Source: Augochlora pura (Eukaryota; Arthropoda; Insecta; Hymenoptera; Halictidae). Taken from it: DNA of 64,000 nt. Positions 12,431 to 24,604 of this stretch are shown in pieces. The position numbers and the translations under genes are program-made. Below the pieces are notes generated by a model. The model saw only the letters and a list, made by a program, of their open reading frames with translations. It did not search any database and was not told the DNA's origin. The stretch is from positions 14,373,714-14,437,713 of the forward strand of contig NC_135777.1 of assembly GCF_028453695.1 (NCBI RefSeq), read 5' to 3'. Position 1 is the first letter of the stretch. Every line of letters starts with the position of its first letter.

Positions 12431-13340
12431 CAAGTTTATTTGGCGGATGAACCTCTACCGAACGGCTTTTTGTTGAGTCATATTCAAGAGCCGCGGAGTT
12501 CCGGCGACTCGACCGCGTCGAATTCCAGAACGCCAGCCCTATCCACTCTCTATCCAACCTCTGCAATTGCATCGCAGCCGATTCACCGAACGGAATCAAG
12601 GAAAGTACAGCTCGTCGCCGAGGCGGAAAGAGCAACGGAAAGTACTCGCGCGAGTAGAATGAAAAGAAGTGAACAGAGAAGAGCGAAAAGAGAAGAGAAG
12701 AGACGAGACGAGACGAGAAGAGAAGAAAAAAGAAAAGAAAAGGGGGGCAGAGAGAGAGAGTGAGAGAGAGAGAGAGAGAGGGGGGGTGGATGAAAAGAGA
12801 GTGACGCGTCGACGGAACACCGGGGAACAAAGTAGTGGATGCCTATTGGAAGCTCGGGGAGGTGGAACTGTTGTTCGCGCGTCGTATCGAGTAGCGGAGT
12901 GCCGATGGAGGAGAGGAGCGCGTCGGTGGGGATTGCTGGAAGTGGAGAAGGGCTGAAAGAGGGATGAGGATTCGACGAGGGAGGCTGGAGGGTGCCGGAG
13001 CTCGGACGGGGTGGCGCTGTCGGTGGTGGCGGTGGTTCGCGGTTGCAAAAGCAATGCCCTCGGTCACGGTGACCCGGTTACCTGGCCCATATCCGCTCCA
13101 ACCCCCTGCCTCCCCTACCGGCACTACCCCAAATCCTACTCCTCCTGAATCCAGCCTTCGGAGCACCCCTATACGCCTTGCTTCTTCCTCGGCCTAGCCG
13201 TCGAACCGCTTCTTCCTTCCACGATCTTCTTTCCCTACCACCTACGATCCCCTAATCCAGCCCTTGTGCCGCTGCGTACTCGCTGTCGATCGAATCCTTC
13301 ATCCTTCGACTTTTTGGTGATCGCGGTGATCGTTGAAACG
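12430..13340. other. CpG-rich segment with long homopurine tract
   Basis: GC-rich. Frames are open on both strands throughout, with no recognisable protein. It contains the purine tract at 12657-12803 and a near-palindrome GGTCACGGTGACC at 13062-13074. It is a candidate promoter or regulatory island by composition only. Confidence 0.5.
12657..12803 (+). repeat. Homopurine tract, GA/GAAA/GACGA repeats
   Basis: About 145 bp almost entirely A and G on the plus strand. It includes (GACGA)n near 12700-12718, A/G tetramers, and (GA)n with a G run to about 12786. Long mirror-like purine tracts can form triplex (H-DNA) and often stall polymerases and break assemblies. Confidence 0.85.
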
Positions 13341-14070
13341 GTATCCTAAACTGCCGCGAATTGTTACCAATTTTTTACGCAGTTTCACTGTTTACTAGTC
13401 GCTCGAGATTCGCTACGTTAGAAATTGATCAAATAGGAACGGGTATAGATTAGACTATGACCGACTGTGTTTTGATATAATAGGAGAAGCCACTTGGAAT
13501 CTTCTACCGTTCTGCTGAATCGTTTCGGTAACATTTTCAGCGTGTGTTTAACTTTGCATGCTGCATTGCGTTTTAATAATTCTCGTATCTGTATACACGC
13601 TTTCCCGTTTCAAGCGACTCTAAGCTTGTAGTAGCTGTCGCAGAAAAGGGGAAAATAATAAAATTAGTTATGAAATGATAATATTAATAAGTCCTTAACA
13701 TAAACTTTTCAAAAATAAGATAATAGTGGAGAATCATGTAATAGACAGGTTGAAAATGAAAGAGTACAAAGAAATCGTATGAACAGCAACGTGAGACGTA
13801 GTCAATTCCTCAAAATAAAATATTTAGAAGTAAAAGAATAGAAAAGGAACGACTTCGAAAATGGAAGAACATAAAAGAATCGTACAAAGAGATGGGTGCA
13901 CACTTGTCTAGTCCACAAAATAAAATATTTGCAAGCAAGAGAACAGAAAAGAATTGTACCGAGAACAGAGCATGGGTCAGCTCTGAATGAACACTACTAG
14001 ATAGGTGGGTGTGAATAAACAAAGTGGAGGAATGCTCTTGGATTACGGTTCTTAAGGTATACAGGAAGTT
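13340..14070. other. AT-rich sequence with a weak direct repeat
   Basis: AT-rich. CAAAATAAAATATTT is repeated at about 13812 and 13916, with nearby similar blocks (AACAGAAAAGAA; GAATAGAAAAGGAA). This suggests an old duplication of roughly 105 bp, too diverged to define ends. Confidence 0.4.
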
Positions 14071-14095
14071 TCGCCATTCGAGCGGAAAGGGTTAA
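14071..14095 (-). mobile_element. MITE end, TTAACCCTTT-type (remnant)
   Basis: Read on the minus strand it begins TTAACCCTTTCCGCTCGAAT and continues GGCGA. This is close to the bee MITE terminus I recall (TTAACCCTTTGCA, then CTCGAATGGCGA). The element body would extend leftward. No matching opposite end with TTAA was found, so only one terminus is supported. The TTAA fits piggyBac-type target duplication. Confidence 0.4.
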
Positions 14096-16920
14096 TAACA
14101 GCGGTTATTCAGCGAACCCGTGCATGCGCCTCGGTGTTTCATCTTCTTATTTATTGTCTTATTAACCCTTCGAGCAGCTATTCCAGCCGCGAGGCACGGA
14201 CCGGGATAGACGATAAATATTCGAGTAACTGCGGCAACGTTATTCGCGCAAATCTTGTATTCTTTGCATCTCTCGTCTCTACGCGGCACCATCCCCCTCC
14301 CTTATTTCCTGTCCTCGTTTACTCCCTTCTCAGAGTAATATCCGTTCCCCACGAATTCACGGGGAATCAAAATCGTTCGCTTCCCATGAAACGTCAACCA
14401 TAAACCGTCTCATCAATCATGCACGCACGAGAGGAAATTTCGACGTCGGGCGTCCGCGTCGCCGCGAGAATTCCGTTACGAGACGTTCATGACAATCGGC
14501 TGCCTTTTTTTGGAATGAGATTCGGTTAGAGAAAGAAATATATATCTATAGAAGTCCGAGATTAACTATTTTTTAAATGCGAAGTATTAGCAATTATTAA
14601 GTTTTGGATCAAGATCGCTGAGAAATTGCACCCTTTATTGTAAAGTTTGAGCAATTGAATTGTTCAGAAATTTATGGATGGATATCTCAAATTAATACAT
14701 TTCTCTTGCATTCTGCTGTGATAATAAATTGATGAAAAACAAGAGACTTCGGAGACTCTAAGAGATTTCAAACTTTCCCAAAAAATCGCAACACTTCAAC
14801 ATCAATTTCCGAACTCAAAAATTGTGAGGACCTCACAGAGAATGATAAATTTGTTTGACCTAATACACCGACGGCTCGAATAGCAAATTTCGGAGTCAGG
14901 AAAATCGCGGTGGGAACCAGAAGCGATCGATTTATTTGGATCAGCGCAGCGCGATGGCGGATCGTTCGGGCCGCTCGTCGGCCCTCAGCGACACAGATTT
15001 CGTTAACGGGCGGGTCGGACCCGCCGCAGTTCAAACATCAAAGTTTTCGATATCGTTGGCCGCCGTGAACCCTGGTCCAATTAATTTCGCTTCGGAAAAT
15101 GAAAGCGGCCGGGACGGGGATTTTCCGGACGGATATTCGCCTGCGCGGTGGACGTTCGTCGGTACATTAACGACTACTTTTCGTCGCGTTGCGTCGACGC
15201 GCTACGGTCGGAAACGTAGGAGGCGCGCGGACGCGGCTAGATAATGAATAGCGACGCGCATAACGAAGATAAATGATATCGGCCGATAAAAATTTCACTG
15301 GGACCTGGCCGATCGCTTTGCGTCAATATCGATGCGCACCCGACGCGCACGCGATTGGCTGTATACAAGGATTTTCGAGGATTTTCGATCTTTACGAATG
15401 AAATCTCAGTCTTCTTACTTACAGTTACTAATATCTTTCCATTTCTTAATCTTCGTCATTTTAAGAAGTTGCACAAATGCGATCTTCAGAAATTGTTTTA
15501 AGAAATTTAATAAATCCTTCACGAAACGAGCAACATGTTTGAGGAGTACAACCTGTAAAAATTATTTCTGCAATGGAATCTCAGGAAATAGCCCGTTCCT
15601 AGAAGACAGGCTCTCGCAAGCACTTCCAACTTCTACATCAGTACTGCCACAAAAATAAAATAATGTACTAATTGTGCAATTTAAGCATGCTATTCTAGAG
15701 GCATTTCTAAGTTGAATAAGCTTGGGGGGTATCAAAACGACTTTGTCCAGTATCTCTGTCTCCGCGATGGTTCGTTATGGTAACTCAAATAAAGGACGAC
15801 CTACGTATCTCTAGTACATGTCGTCGTTAATATTGCGGCGGGATAATAGTTGGACGAATAGTTAGGAAAAAATGGAGCATCATGGAGAAGCGAAGTCAAG
15901 CGACGGATTAAGTCGTCCCGGCCAGTTAACAGGTGAGCGAGCGAGCGAGCAGCGCGGAACTTTTCATTTTCAGCCGCAGGTCAGGATATCGGAGATTCTC
16001 GAGTCTCTTTGTCGCCCGGTGAAATTCATTGCGGCTCGTATTTACAGCGTAATACGGAAGTTTAATAAGCGGACGCGTTTACTGACTGCCCCCATATATA
16101 TATGAACGCGTACATAGTCGTGTGTAGGTCACCGTCGTTTGGCATGAACGCATTCGTTTAATAGCCGGGGATGTTAGTACGTGTGGCGCTCGGTTCAACC
16201 ACCGCATCGGCTCGAATAAAATCAAACGCGGCCGGTTCGCTCGCGTTAACGTGTTTTCTCGCGCCATTTTTCCTGGATGTGCTCGCCCCGCCCTTGTTCC
16301 GATGTCCAAACCCTTTAACGGCCGATGTCATGTGCACGTGTCTACAATCGACGTTTGTCTGCCGATAGGATAATTGACTTTTCATTTACCGAACAGTGTT
16401 GGGCTTTCGTGGCTTTACATGGCTGTAATGGAACAATTTTTTTGATAATTAGATTAATCTCATAGGCTTTTTAAAATGTAAATTTCACAACGCAGAGTCG
16501 CCGAAGAATATAAAAAAACATTTAAAAGGACAAACAAGGACACTGCAAAACATAATTAATAACTTCTCGAAGTTTGCTTAAACTATTGTATTAATTAATT
16601 TTGTTTTACGGTGTTGTTTATTTTGTACGATATCGATACAGTGGATTCTTCTGAACAGTTCTGTGCCACTGTACCACTATAATTAATGTTTTAATTTAAA
16701 TCTGTCGTCCATCGCTTTGTGGTGATAATTTCTCAATACCCATAGGAGTAGCATTCGAGAAATTAAGTAACTCGTGCATCAATACCTGAAAATTAACCTT
16801 CTTGGTCTGAAATTGTTTACAATAATTCCGCGGATCGATCCCGTATCCCGGATTGCCATAATTACATTTATTTAAAATGATTGTATATGATATTATCAAA
16901 TGTTCGTAATGTTTGTTTGA
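14096..16920. other. AT/GC mosaic, no gene seen
   Basis: CpG-rich at about 14400-14480, 14880-15330, 15740-16070 and 16150-16350; AT-rich elsewhere. A (GCGA)n motif is at 15935-15952 and a short TATATATATA at 16093-16103. Another TTAACCCTTCGAG string at 14162-14174 faces away from the end at 14095. All frames are short or open in several phases. Confidence 0.55.
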
Positions 16921-18000
16921 GCGTTTCGGTAGCACGATGCGGCAAGATTTGGGATCTTTCGAGGCCGCAGGAGAACCGCGATAGATCCGATTAGAAGCGG
17001 AAAACGAAGTTGGTCCGAGGTCGCCGGAACGGTTTGCGGAAAGGAGGAGCGGAAAAACGCATTTCGCGGCTCGCGTCTAACCGGAATCCCTTTCCCGGAA
17101 CGATTAAACGATTCAGCCGGCGCGGCGGGATATAACCGTTCGTTAATTAGAACGTAACGGGACGCGGACTGCATGGAACAGCGAGGGGAACATTGTGTTC
17201 TCGAGACACACTTTACCGCGCTTTGTCTCAAGTTATTCGAGCCTTTGTGCAGCCTGGGGAAGCGACACTTGCCGGGAAAGCGGCTGTCTTCCGAGTAATT
17301 GTCTCGGTAACGAGTAGTGGCCCTATCGAGGCGCTCGTCCGTCTTTCCGCGAGCGGAATCCGCTTGCGACGTCTGCGACACGCTTCGAATCGCGGTTTCC
17401 GCTAGTGCGCTGAGGGGCAATCGAGGAGCCGCAGCGGATCCCGAGATTCCGCCGAATATTTCCTCGTCCTGCTTCCCACTCTGCCCATTTCTAATTAAAC
17501 ACCCTCCATTCTCCTCCACTCTCTTTTATTTCTCCTCTTTCTCCGCTGCTCGTCTTCTCTGCATAATTGCTCAAACCGTTGCACTCGGATGTCCCCTCTT
17601 AGGAGACGTAACAAGACAGCTGGAAATTATGGCACTGCCAAGATTAAACATTTCCCTAATTATTTACAACCTCTCTCTTGCGTCCACCTCCCTGATTTCG
17701 ATGAAATTTTAATATGCCGCACAGCGCGATATTTTACATAACCTTTTCCTGCGAAAAAAATGTTCCACATTCATTCCGAAAATATTCGCGAAAAACTACA
17801 GTCCAATCACAGATCTAACCCGGGTCTAACACAAAATAAAGGTCTACTTACAATATTTAATCAATGGTGTTTCATCTGTAATGATATTGCATTACTCTAG
17901 CCTCTGCACGGTTTACTGACAATTATATTCTATCGTTTTCTGTTTACCTATCTTATCGGTCGAACAGCTGCCATTAATAAATTGTCACCATTATCATCTT
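16920..18000. other. CpG-rich then mixed non-coding sequence
   Basis: 16920-17440 is strongly CpG-rich and gives a 207-codon minus-strand frame (16896-17519) with other frames open across it. The translation is Ser/Arg-rich without a domain. 17440-18000 declines to AT-rich. Confidence 0.5.
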
Positions 18001-20228
18001 TATAGCCCGAAGTCGTACGAGGAAATTTTGCCGGACCAGTAATTTCACGCGATAATCAAGCGGGGCTCCTTTAATGGGTTTCCCGATAGTTTTTTTAATA
18101 CAAAGATCAACGGGATGCTCATAACACCCAGCAGAACGAACCGATTATATGGCCTCGTCGTAATTTATGTGGCCCCGCCAGCCTCGAGGGCGGTTTGCAC
18201 CCTTTTTATTCCGCAAAATGAAGATACGAGAGGAATCTCAAGGCGCTCCAGGGGATGCTACACTGTGACTCGAGTGGTCTGAATGTCACTCGCAACAAAC
18301 TGCAACGCGTTTTTGTCGAAATTAGGAGCGGCATCTTATTTTTCAGAAAACGCGACACCAAACGTTCATACAGATCGCTATTTCCTGGCGTTGTACGAGT
18401 GTTTATATTGCAATAGGGGATGGAAATCAAGGCAACATGAAATGCTGATACAGTTTCGTAGTTCACTATTAACTCGAACGGAAGCATCCGAATTCAGGGG
18501 TGGTGACTGTGCAAAGAAATTCTCGGCTCTAGGGGAGGCCATCCCCGGAAGGTATGCGGGCCCCACCAATCAGAATATTGGCACCCCCTTTGGGCGATAC
18601 GTGCCCGATCACGCTTGTCACCTATTAAATAGGGGCTCACGCATCTGCGACGCACGTGTCGCGCATACATTACCCGAGCAAAAGTATTTTGTCACATGTC
18701 CGGGACGCCATACTAAAGAAAGGATCGCTGTGATATCGATCTTTGGACTTTTGTAACTTCGCGCAAAAATATTTTACTGCAGTTTGTTTTTGCTGATTTT
18801 ATGCGAACCAGTTTTTGATCTAACACCTTTCAATTTATTTCTAATGAAGACATTTTCTTGGAATGGAATGACGTAGGAAATTGAAGATGATTTTCAGTTT
18901 ATAACTTTTGCAAATTCAAATGATTACACGGGGTTTGAAAAATTCTTTCCCGAATCCTCAACGATGTGATGTAGTAGAGGGAAGTTTCCCTTTTATAATA
19001 ATTTCTCGAAAGTTGATCTGCGATTCTATGTTACACTATTATTGTACATTGACCGAAAAGTGTGCCGCCAGCAAAAATGCTGACAATTTTCGACTATTAT
19101 TTTTCACTTTTTCTCTAATTGTAATAAAATACGATTTTAGCAGTGTTGCGCAGTACTACGTTTCCGTCTATAGTCGCAGCAACCATTTATCCATGCCCAT
19201 TCCCCCAGCAATACCCCACAGGGACACGGACAAGGGACGTTCGGCAAATGGCCCCTCAGATTTCGATGAAACCTACATCTAATATAGAACTCGAAAAAAT
19301 ATTCCAGAGAAATTTTTTCCCAACCATCCTTCATACCCCGGGGTGAACATCGCCCCGAATTCATGGTTGCTAACCGCGTTTACTTCTACGTCTTGAGAAC
19401 TATTGATTTCAGAGGAGAAAGACCTGGGGTCCAAGACACAAGGATTGAACCCCGAAAACTGAAACTAAAATAATATCATTTCCCAGTGTCAAACTTCAAG
19501 GACTCGAAATCCTCACTGATCCACTGCAAAACATTTTTCCCAAGATCCATCGACCGAAGCACGTAACAACCATAAAGCAGAATAAAGTAAAATCAAATAT
19601 ACGAATTCATCAGGAAGCAACAAATTACGGGAAAGCATCGCAATAAAGTCTCAATGAAGTGGAACGAATCGCATCGTATAAAAGGGGCACGTGGCGCGTA
19701 TCAGCAAAAAAATCACTATGTAATAGATCCGGCGCGAAGTACGAGAAGCGGTATAAGGATACGTGTAATATAGTGCACACATGAGCGGGCACGGTTACTC
19801 TGGTAAAAGCGACAGTAAGATTAGTTCACCAGCGCAACAAACTGGCCGATCACTGGCTCTGGTTTCCGATGGTCGGATAGAAGGCGATGGGACGTCTGCC
19901 GGGTCGTTTCGCCGTTTTTATCCGGCCCTTACCAGTCGTAGTTACATTTTCTATCGGCCGTAAAAAAGGTTAATAGATCACCGGTGCTCTTATCTGGCCA
20001 GGCTGGCTTTCTAGCTGCAGTTCCTCGTAAAAACCACCCTGGGGAACGTCGAGTCCGGCGATCACGGGGTCAGCCGGTGTGTGCCATCGCATCCGACGCT
20101 TCCGATGGCCGACAATCGCCCGAAAACCTTCCCAAGGCTGGCAGGATGCCAGCGAACTGAGCGTCGGTCCAGGATAATGCGAAACAAAGGGACATTCGTG
20201 AGAAAGGAAAAGTTGTGTCTCCAAAGGC
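18000..20228. other. Mixed non-coding sequence
   Basis: Moderate GC at 18000-18760 and 19680-20228, AT-rich between. A 157-codon frame (18283-18756) has no recognisable domain. A CACCAATCAG motif at 18566-18575, followed by an AT-rich box 53 bp on, resembles a CCAAT-type promoter arrangement but is weak. Confidence 0.45.
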
Positions 20229-20368
20229 AACTTCCTCTCTCCCTCTTTCTCTCTCCTTCTGTCTGTCTNNNNNNNNNNNNNNNNNNNNNNNNNNNNNNNN
20301 NNNNNNNNNNNNNNNNNNNNNNNNNNNNNNNNNNNNNNNNNNNNNNNNNNNNNNNNNNNNNNNNNNNN

Positions 20369-20407
<39 letters not shown>

Positions 20408-20432
20408 TCTCTGTCTCGATCTTTGTCCTGTC
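20229..20432. repeat. (CT)n tract interrupted by the gap
   Basis: CT-rich sequence runs up to the gap at 20269 and resumes as a near-perfect (CT)n at 20369-20402, continuing CT-rich to about 20432. The true repeat length is unknown because the gap falls inside it. Confidence 0.9.
20269..20368. other. Assembly gap (100 N)
   Basis: Exactly 100 N, the usual placeholder for a gap of unknown size. CT repeats on both sides show that the assembler failed in a microsatellite. Open frames drawn across it (for example 20081-20815 and 20070-20936) are artefacts. Confidence 0.98.
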
Positions 20433-20990
20433 CACGTCCTCTCCTGCCTCGTCCAAGATATCCCATTTCCAATCCATTAAACGCCGCTTACACCGTCCGA
20501 GTTTCCGATCGAATTTCACGTTCGAATTCCGTGCAACAACGTGTACTCGCAGTTGCACAGGCCCCGGGAAACTTTCAATCGAGTTGTTTCCTTTGTGCCC
20601 GATGGCTACTCTTGCCTCGGCGATCCTCGAAAATGCTGAACTCTCCGCTGCACCGCGGCGGTTACTTTCTTTTTGGAGGTCTAATGCCGGACACAATAAG
20701 AACCTCGCGGTCTCCTGCGTTACCCACAGCGGCCGCTGGAGTCGGGACACGCGGCCTCCGTCTGTCTTTGATCTCTGATGTGGTTCTCGGATTTTGTCGC
20801 GAAACATCCGGGTAATTTGGGGATTGTGGTGAAATAAGAAGCAGCGTTCATTTTGTGGTAAATACAGAGAGCTTCGTTTGATCCTTATTTCGCTGCCCGA
20901 CTTTGTCGCTTGCTGTAGCAACACGAGGTGAAGCATTAGTTGATGATTAGCAGACTGCGGATTTTATACAGTTATGACAGAAGTGAGTAA
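20433..20990. other. CpG-rich then AT-rich non-coding sequence
   Basis: GC-rich until about 20820, AT-rich after. Nothing recognised. Confidence 0.5.
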
Positions 20991-21416
20991 ATGGAGGACG
21001 GTGATACTGTTAGAAAAATTCCGCACATCGACTATATTGTTTATAATTTAGTCAAATTATTCAAGACAGAAACGAGCTATATTACCTGCAATAGTGCCAC
21101 AAAATGTTTATTCCACATAAAAATTCATAGTCGAAATGAAATTACATTCTTATGTAATTCTTACATTCTTAAGTGTTATCAGATAACACACCGGCATTTT
21201 ATTAAAGACTTGAAGTTGAAATTGAAAGAAAATAAGAAAACAATTGCTTTGATTGAGAGCTGTTCTAATGCAGACAGTACAATTGTTTGTACTTTTCTTG
21301 ATCATTCGGTAGCCAGTGCATATAACGATGATTGCAATTATTTTACTTCTGTCACGCGATACCTAGCACTTCTAATGGAAATTAAAGTAAAGAGAAGCTT
21401 AGAGCTATATATTTAA
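20991..21416 (+). CDS. Uncharacterised single-exon ORF, 141 aa, doubtful
   Basis: A frame of 141 codons starting at a true ATG in AT-rich sequence, where stops should be frequent, so its length is more notable than that of frames in the CpG-rich segments. The stop TAA (21414-21416) is overlapped by AATAAA at 21415-21420, a polyadenylation-signal hexamer. The product would be Cys-, His- and Lys-containing with no signal peptide or clear membrane segment. Cys/His spacing around residues 33-47 does not match a zinc-finger class I know. An in-frame TAA lies directly upstream of the ATG. It could be a small lineage-specific gene, a decayed transposon ORF or chance. Confidence 0.2.
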   Translation: MEDGDTVRKIPHIDYIVYNLVKLFKTETSYITCNSATKCLFHIKIHSRNEITFLCNSYILKCYQITHRHFIKDLKLKLKENKKTIALIESCSNADSTIVCTFLDHSVASAYNDDCNYFTSVTRYLALLMEIKVKRSLELYI

Positions 21417-21420
21417 TAAA

Positions 21421-24145
21421 GAAACTTGTGCCATGCCCGATCTCTATCTAACGGTACTTGAACAGTAAAAGAAGCGGCTTCTTTTGGCATGTACATCACG
21501 AATTCAATGTTCTTGTGTGAAAAATCATGTCGGCAACACGACCATTTTGCGGGTCCATAAAAATGATAGATGACCGATTTGCTCTATAGAAAAGTGGCTT
21601 TTTAAAAATGTATCCTTCGAAGAGAACATTGTTGTTACATTTTGAGACTAGTGTCAAGCACGAAATGGAGAGCAGCACAGTTCCCAAAGCCGCTGGAGAC
21701 AGTTTTGGCTCGCATATGCTGGGAACGTGGGTGAACGCCGAGACTCGGGGGTAGTCTGCCCGTTATTTCCGCCGCGGAGTGTTCGAATATTTACGAAGAA
21801 TGGCGGCGCGGGGGTGGCACGGAACCGCGGCAGAACGAAACCGAAACGGACGTGTGTCCCGAGACTAAATATAACCGAGCACTTTCGCGGATTTCCGTCG
21901 TTCCGTTCCGTTCCGTTCTCGACCCTGTTCACCGGCGAAAATACCTTGACGTTCCCGCGTCATTTTTCCGCCGGTCGCTAAATAAAATCGATACGCGACC
22001 GACGAGGCGTATCTTATACGTCTTTATTGCGCAAACAATGTGCAACACAATTGGAACACGTCCTATTTATATGCGGTTTTCTGGAAAACCGTCCCTACGA
22101 CCAAATGATTCTTTTTCGCTGCCACGGTCTCCTCTTGTAACCCTTCTTCGATGATTTTAAGAAATATGACTGTGGTCATGACGAACCGCAAATAGAAAGT
22201 CCAAAAGTATGCCATCGTACTTTTCACTTTCACTGAAAAAGAAAATAGAAATACAATGTCACACGATATAGTACTCTCGTACTCTTTCTGTAAATGTTAT
22301 ACGATACAAGCAAGTAAAATCTTGTATATAAAAAAAATAACAGTTTAGGGTTTAATCGTACCGTCCACGAAATTGACTCTCTCATCGAAATGTTTGACTA
22401 GGTACAATGATTACTATAATTAGATAGTTACTTTATAGTTACTTGATCTTATCAGTGGTCTGTTAACAGCGCGGCCACGAAAGACACAGAATCGTGCAAA
22501 GTCGAAAAATGTAATTTTTCTTCGTGCAAGAATAAAATCTGCTCGCGCGAGGTTGCAAGCAGAAAAAGTTGCAGCACATAGATAGATCGAAGTGTGATTC
22601 GAAGAGGCGAGGGTATGGATCGCGGTGAAAATTCATTTGTCCGATGATACGAGCGCCGCTGGGGGAATATTGGAAGGAAGGCAAAGGAGAAAAAGAAGAG
22701 GACGCGGAAAAAGTGGACAATCCGGGGAAGATCTATGGCACGGCGTCGATGTTAACCCGAGGAAAATAACACCCCCGGTGAAGGCTGGTGGACGCGTAAG
22801 CTGCCATCGATCAGGTCCGCCGCGATAGTAACCACGGGAAGAACAACGAACTTTTTCATTCCGGACCCTCGTTTCTCGTTCGTCCAATGCGGCGCTATAG
22901 ATTCTGGACGACAGACAAGATGTCGCGTCTCCGCGTTCAATTCGGTCATTCACGACGTCTTTATTTATTACCGGCATTGCCGTTTGCGCGGTTATGGTTC
23001 GGCAAGCACTTCATAATCTGGAACGCTGGAAATTATAATTGACCCACTGCTTGCGATTCTGAGAAATTTATATTTCGCTGCAGGATTGTTTAAACTCTAG
23101 AGAATATTAAGAGTTTCTTAATCCGCCTTGAATTTATAACCCGTTACAATAAACTATCATTTAGTTGTGTTCTGCAAATTATTTTCTTTATGCCGATTAT
23201 GAGAAATTGTTGTAGTTTACTGAACGTAATATTAGATTTCCAATAAAGTTAGAAGAGACTGTTATAATGCAAATTAAAGTCTAGAAATGTTAGCACTCAT
23301 CGTAATTTTAAAATAATACTAATAAGGTACTTTTATTTATCGATAAATTCCGATACGAGAGAAAAACACTTATTGTACGTCAACCTTACCTTTGAATATT
23401 GATAATTGAAGAAATTAATTTTATTTTTATAATTATAATCGAAATCTTCGTGGCGTATGTCACACGATATTATACACAATGTATTATGCAAAGGGTTAAC
23501 TGTCTAAAAATATGGTGAATTGTTGCAATTTGGAAATTCATTTCATATATATATATATATTCTTACATTAATTATTTTAGTAATCATTGGGTAATTAAAA
23601 TTTATAGAAACAATAAAAGTCACCGCAGGATTCGATGTCATAATTTTCGATATGCTGCAATATCTGGTAACCTAAACTCTATCAAAATTCAGGCATCCAG
23701 TTCATATCTTTTTCTGTAGGGAAACAAAGATCGTATTTCATGAAACAAATGATCAAATATTTCCCGTTGGGTCGGTGTACACGCCAGTGTAACGGGGCAG
23801 AGATTATTCTCCGAACAAACACAAGTCGAAAACGTGGAATAAATTTCGTTCGTACGATACTTCGTTACCGGGACAGTATGCCATGAAAATTTCTCCGGCC
23901 CTATTCGACAAATTCTCTCGGAACCGACTCGACGATCGACAGATTTTATTCTGTGTTTCGCATATAATCTTTACGTGTAATATGAGCTTGCACGTTGCTT
24001 GCATAACGCCGTCGAATAAAGACACGGAACGGGAAACGGAACAAAATGTACACATTCGAAAGACAAAAGCGAAACATTTCTGAGAACTAACAAGTAATGT
24101 AACAATCGCAAGTAATTAAATCATAGATCTTTGCAAAAAGGGTAC
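21421..24145. other. AT/GC mosaic, no gene seen
   Basis: CpG-rich at about 21700-22010 (with GTTCC repeated at 21899-21918) and 22600-22980; AT-rich at 22150-22500 and 22980-23800. (AT)8 lies at 23545-23560. A TGCAAAGGGTTAA string at 23487-23499 equals, on the minus strand, the first 13 bases of the bee MITE terminus I recall, but no partner end was found. Confidence 0.5.
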
Positions 24146-24240
24146 AGCCGATTAAGATGGTCAAAACTGCCCTTAGAGGTTTTTGAGTGAGTCATACACC
24201 GTTCGATAGCTGACCAATAAAAACTCATCTGTGTAAAATT
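24146..24240 (+). repeat. Left inverted repeat of hairpin MITE (95 bp)
   Basis: Matches the reverse complement of 24605-24699 over 95 bp with three mismatches and no indels. It begins AGCCGATTAAGATGGTC and ends near ATCTGTGTAAAATT. Weaker similarity continues about 15-20 bp outward, so the true outer end lies a little before 24146. Confidence 0.93.
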
Positions 24241-24250
24241 CTAATTTAAG

Positions 24251-24578
24251 ATTCTTACATTCCCACATTTCCACATTCCACAATCCTACATTCCTACTTT
24301 CTCACATTCCACATTCCCACATTCCAACATTCCCAGATTCATTCCCACATTCCTACATTCCTACATTCTTACATTCCTACATTCCACATTCGTACATTCC
24401 TACATTCCACATTCCAACATTCCTACATTCCCAGATTCTTACATTCCACATTCCACATTCCAAAATTCCTACATTCCACATTTCACATTCCACATTCCAC
24501 ATTCCACATTCCACATTCCACATTCCACATTCCACATTCCACATTCCACATTCCACATTCCTACATTTCTACATTCTA
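24251..24578. repeat. ACATTCC heptamer minisatellite
   Basis: About 330 bp of 7-8 bp units, ACATTCC with variants such as TACATTCC, CACATTCC and CCAGATTC. Positions 24484-24560 are 11 perfect CACATTC units; the left part is more diverged with 8-bp units. This gradient suggests recent expansion at the right side of an older array. There are no spacers, so it is not a CRISPR array. Confidence 0.95.
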
Positions 24579-24604
24579 CCCTCACGGACAAGTTTCAGGG
24601 TTAA

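Noticed and set aside
13062..13074. GGTCACGGTGACC as an ecdysone-receptor type site
   Set aside because: Half-sites are spaced by three rather than one base, and a single 13-bp match is weak evidence.
16896..17519. 207-codon minus-strand frame
   Set aside because: Lies mostly in CpG-rich sequence with few stops in any phase; Ser/Arg-rich product without recognisable features.
19437..19460. GGGTTCAATCC on the minus strand, a T-arm-like string
   Set aside because: The stem does not pair over five bases and no other tRNA arms are present.
20070..20936. Long frames on both strands across 20269-20368
   Set aside because: They run through 100 N and a CT microsatellite; the reading frame across the gap is meaningless.
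24251..24578. Possible CRISPR array
   Set aside because: Units are contiguous 7-8 bp repeats with no spacers, in eukaryotic DNA and inside a MITE.
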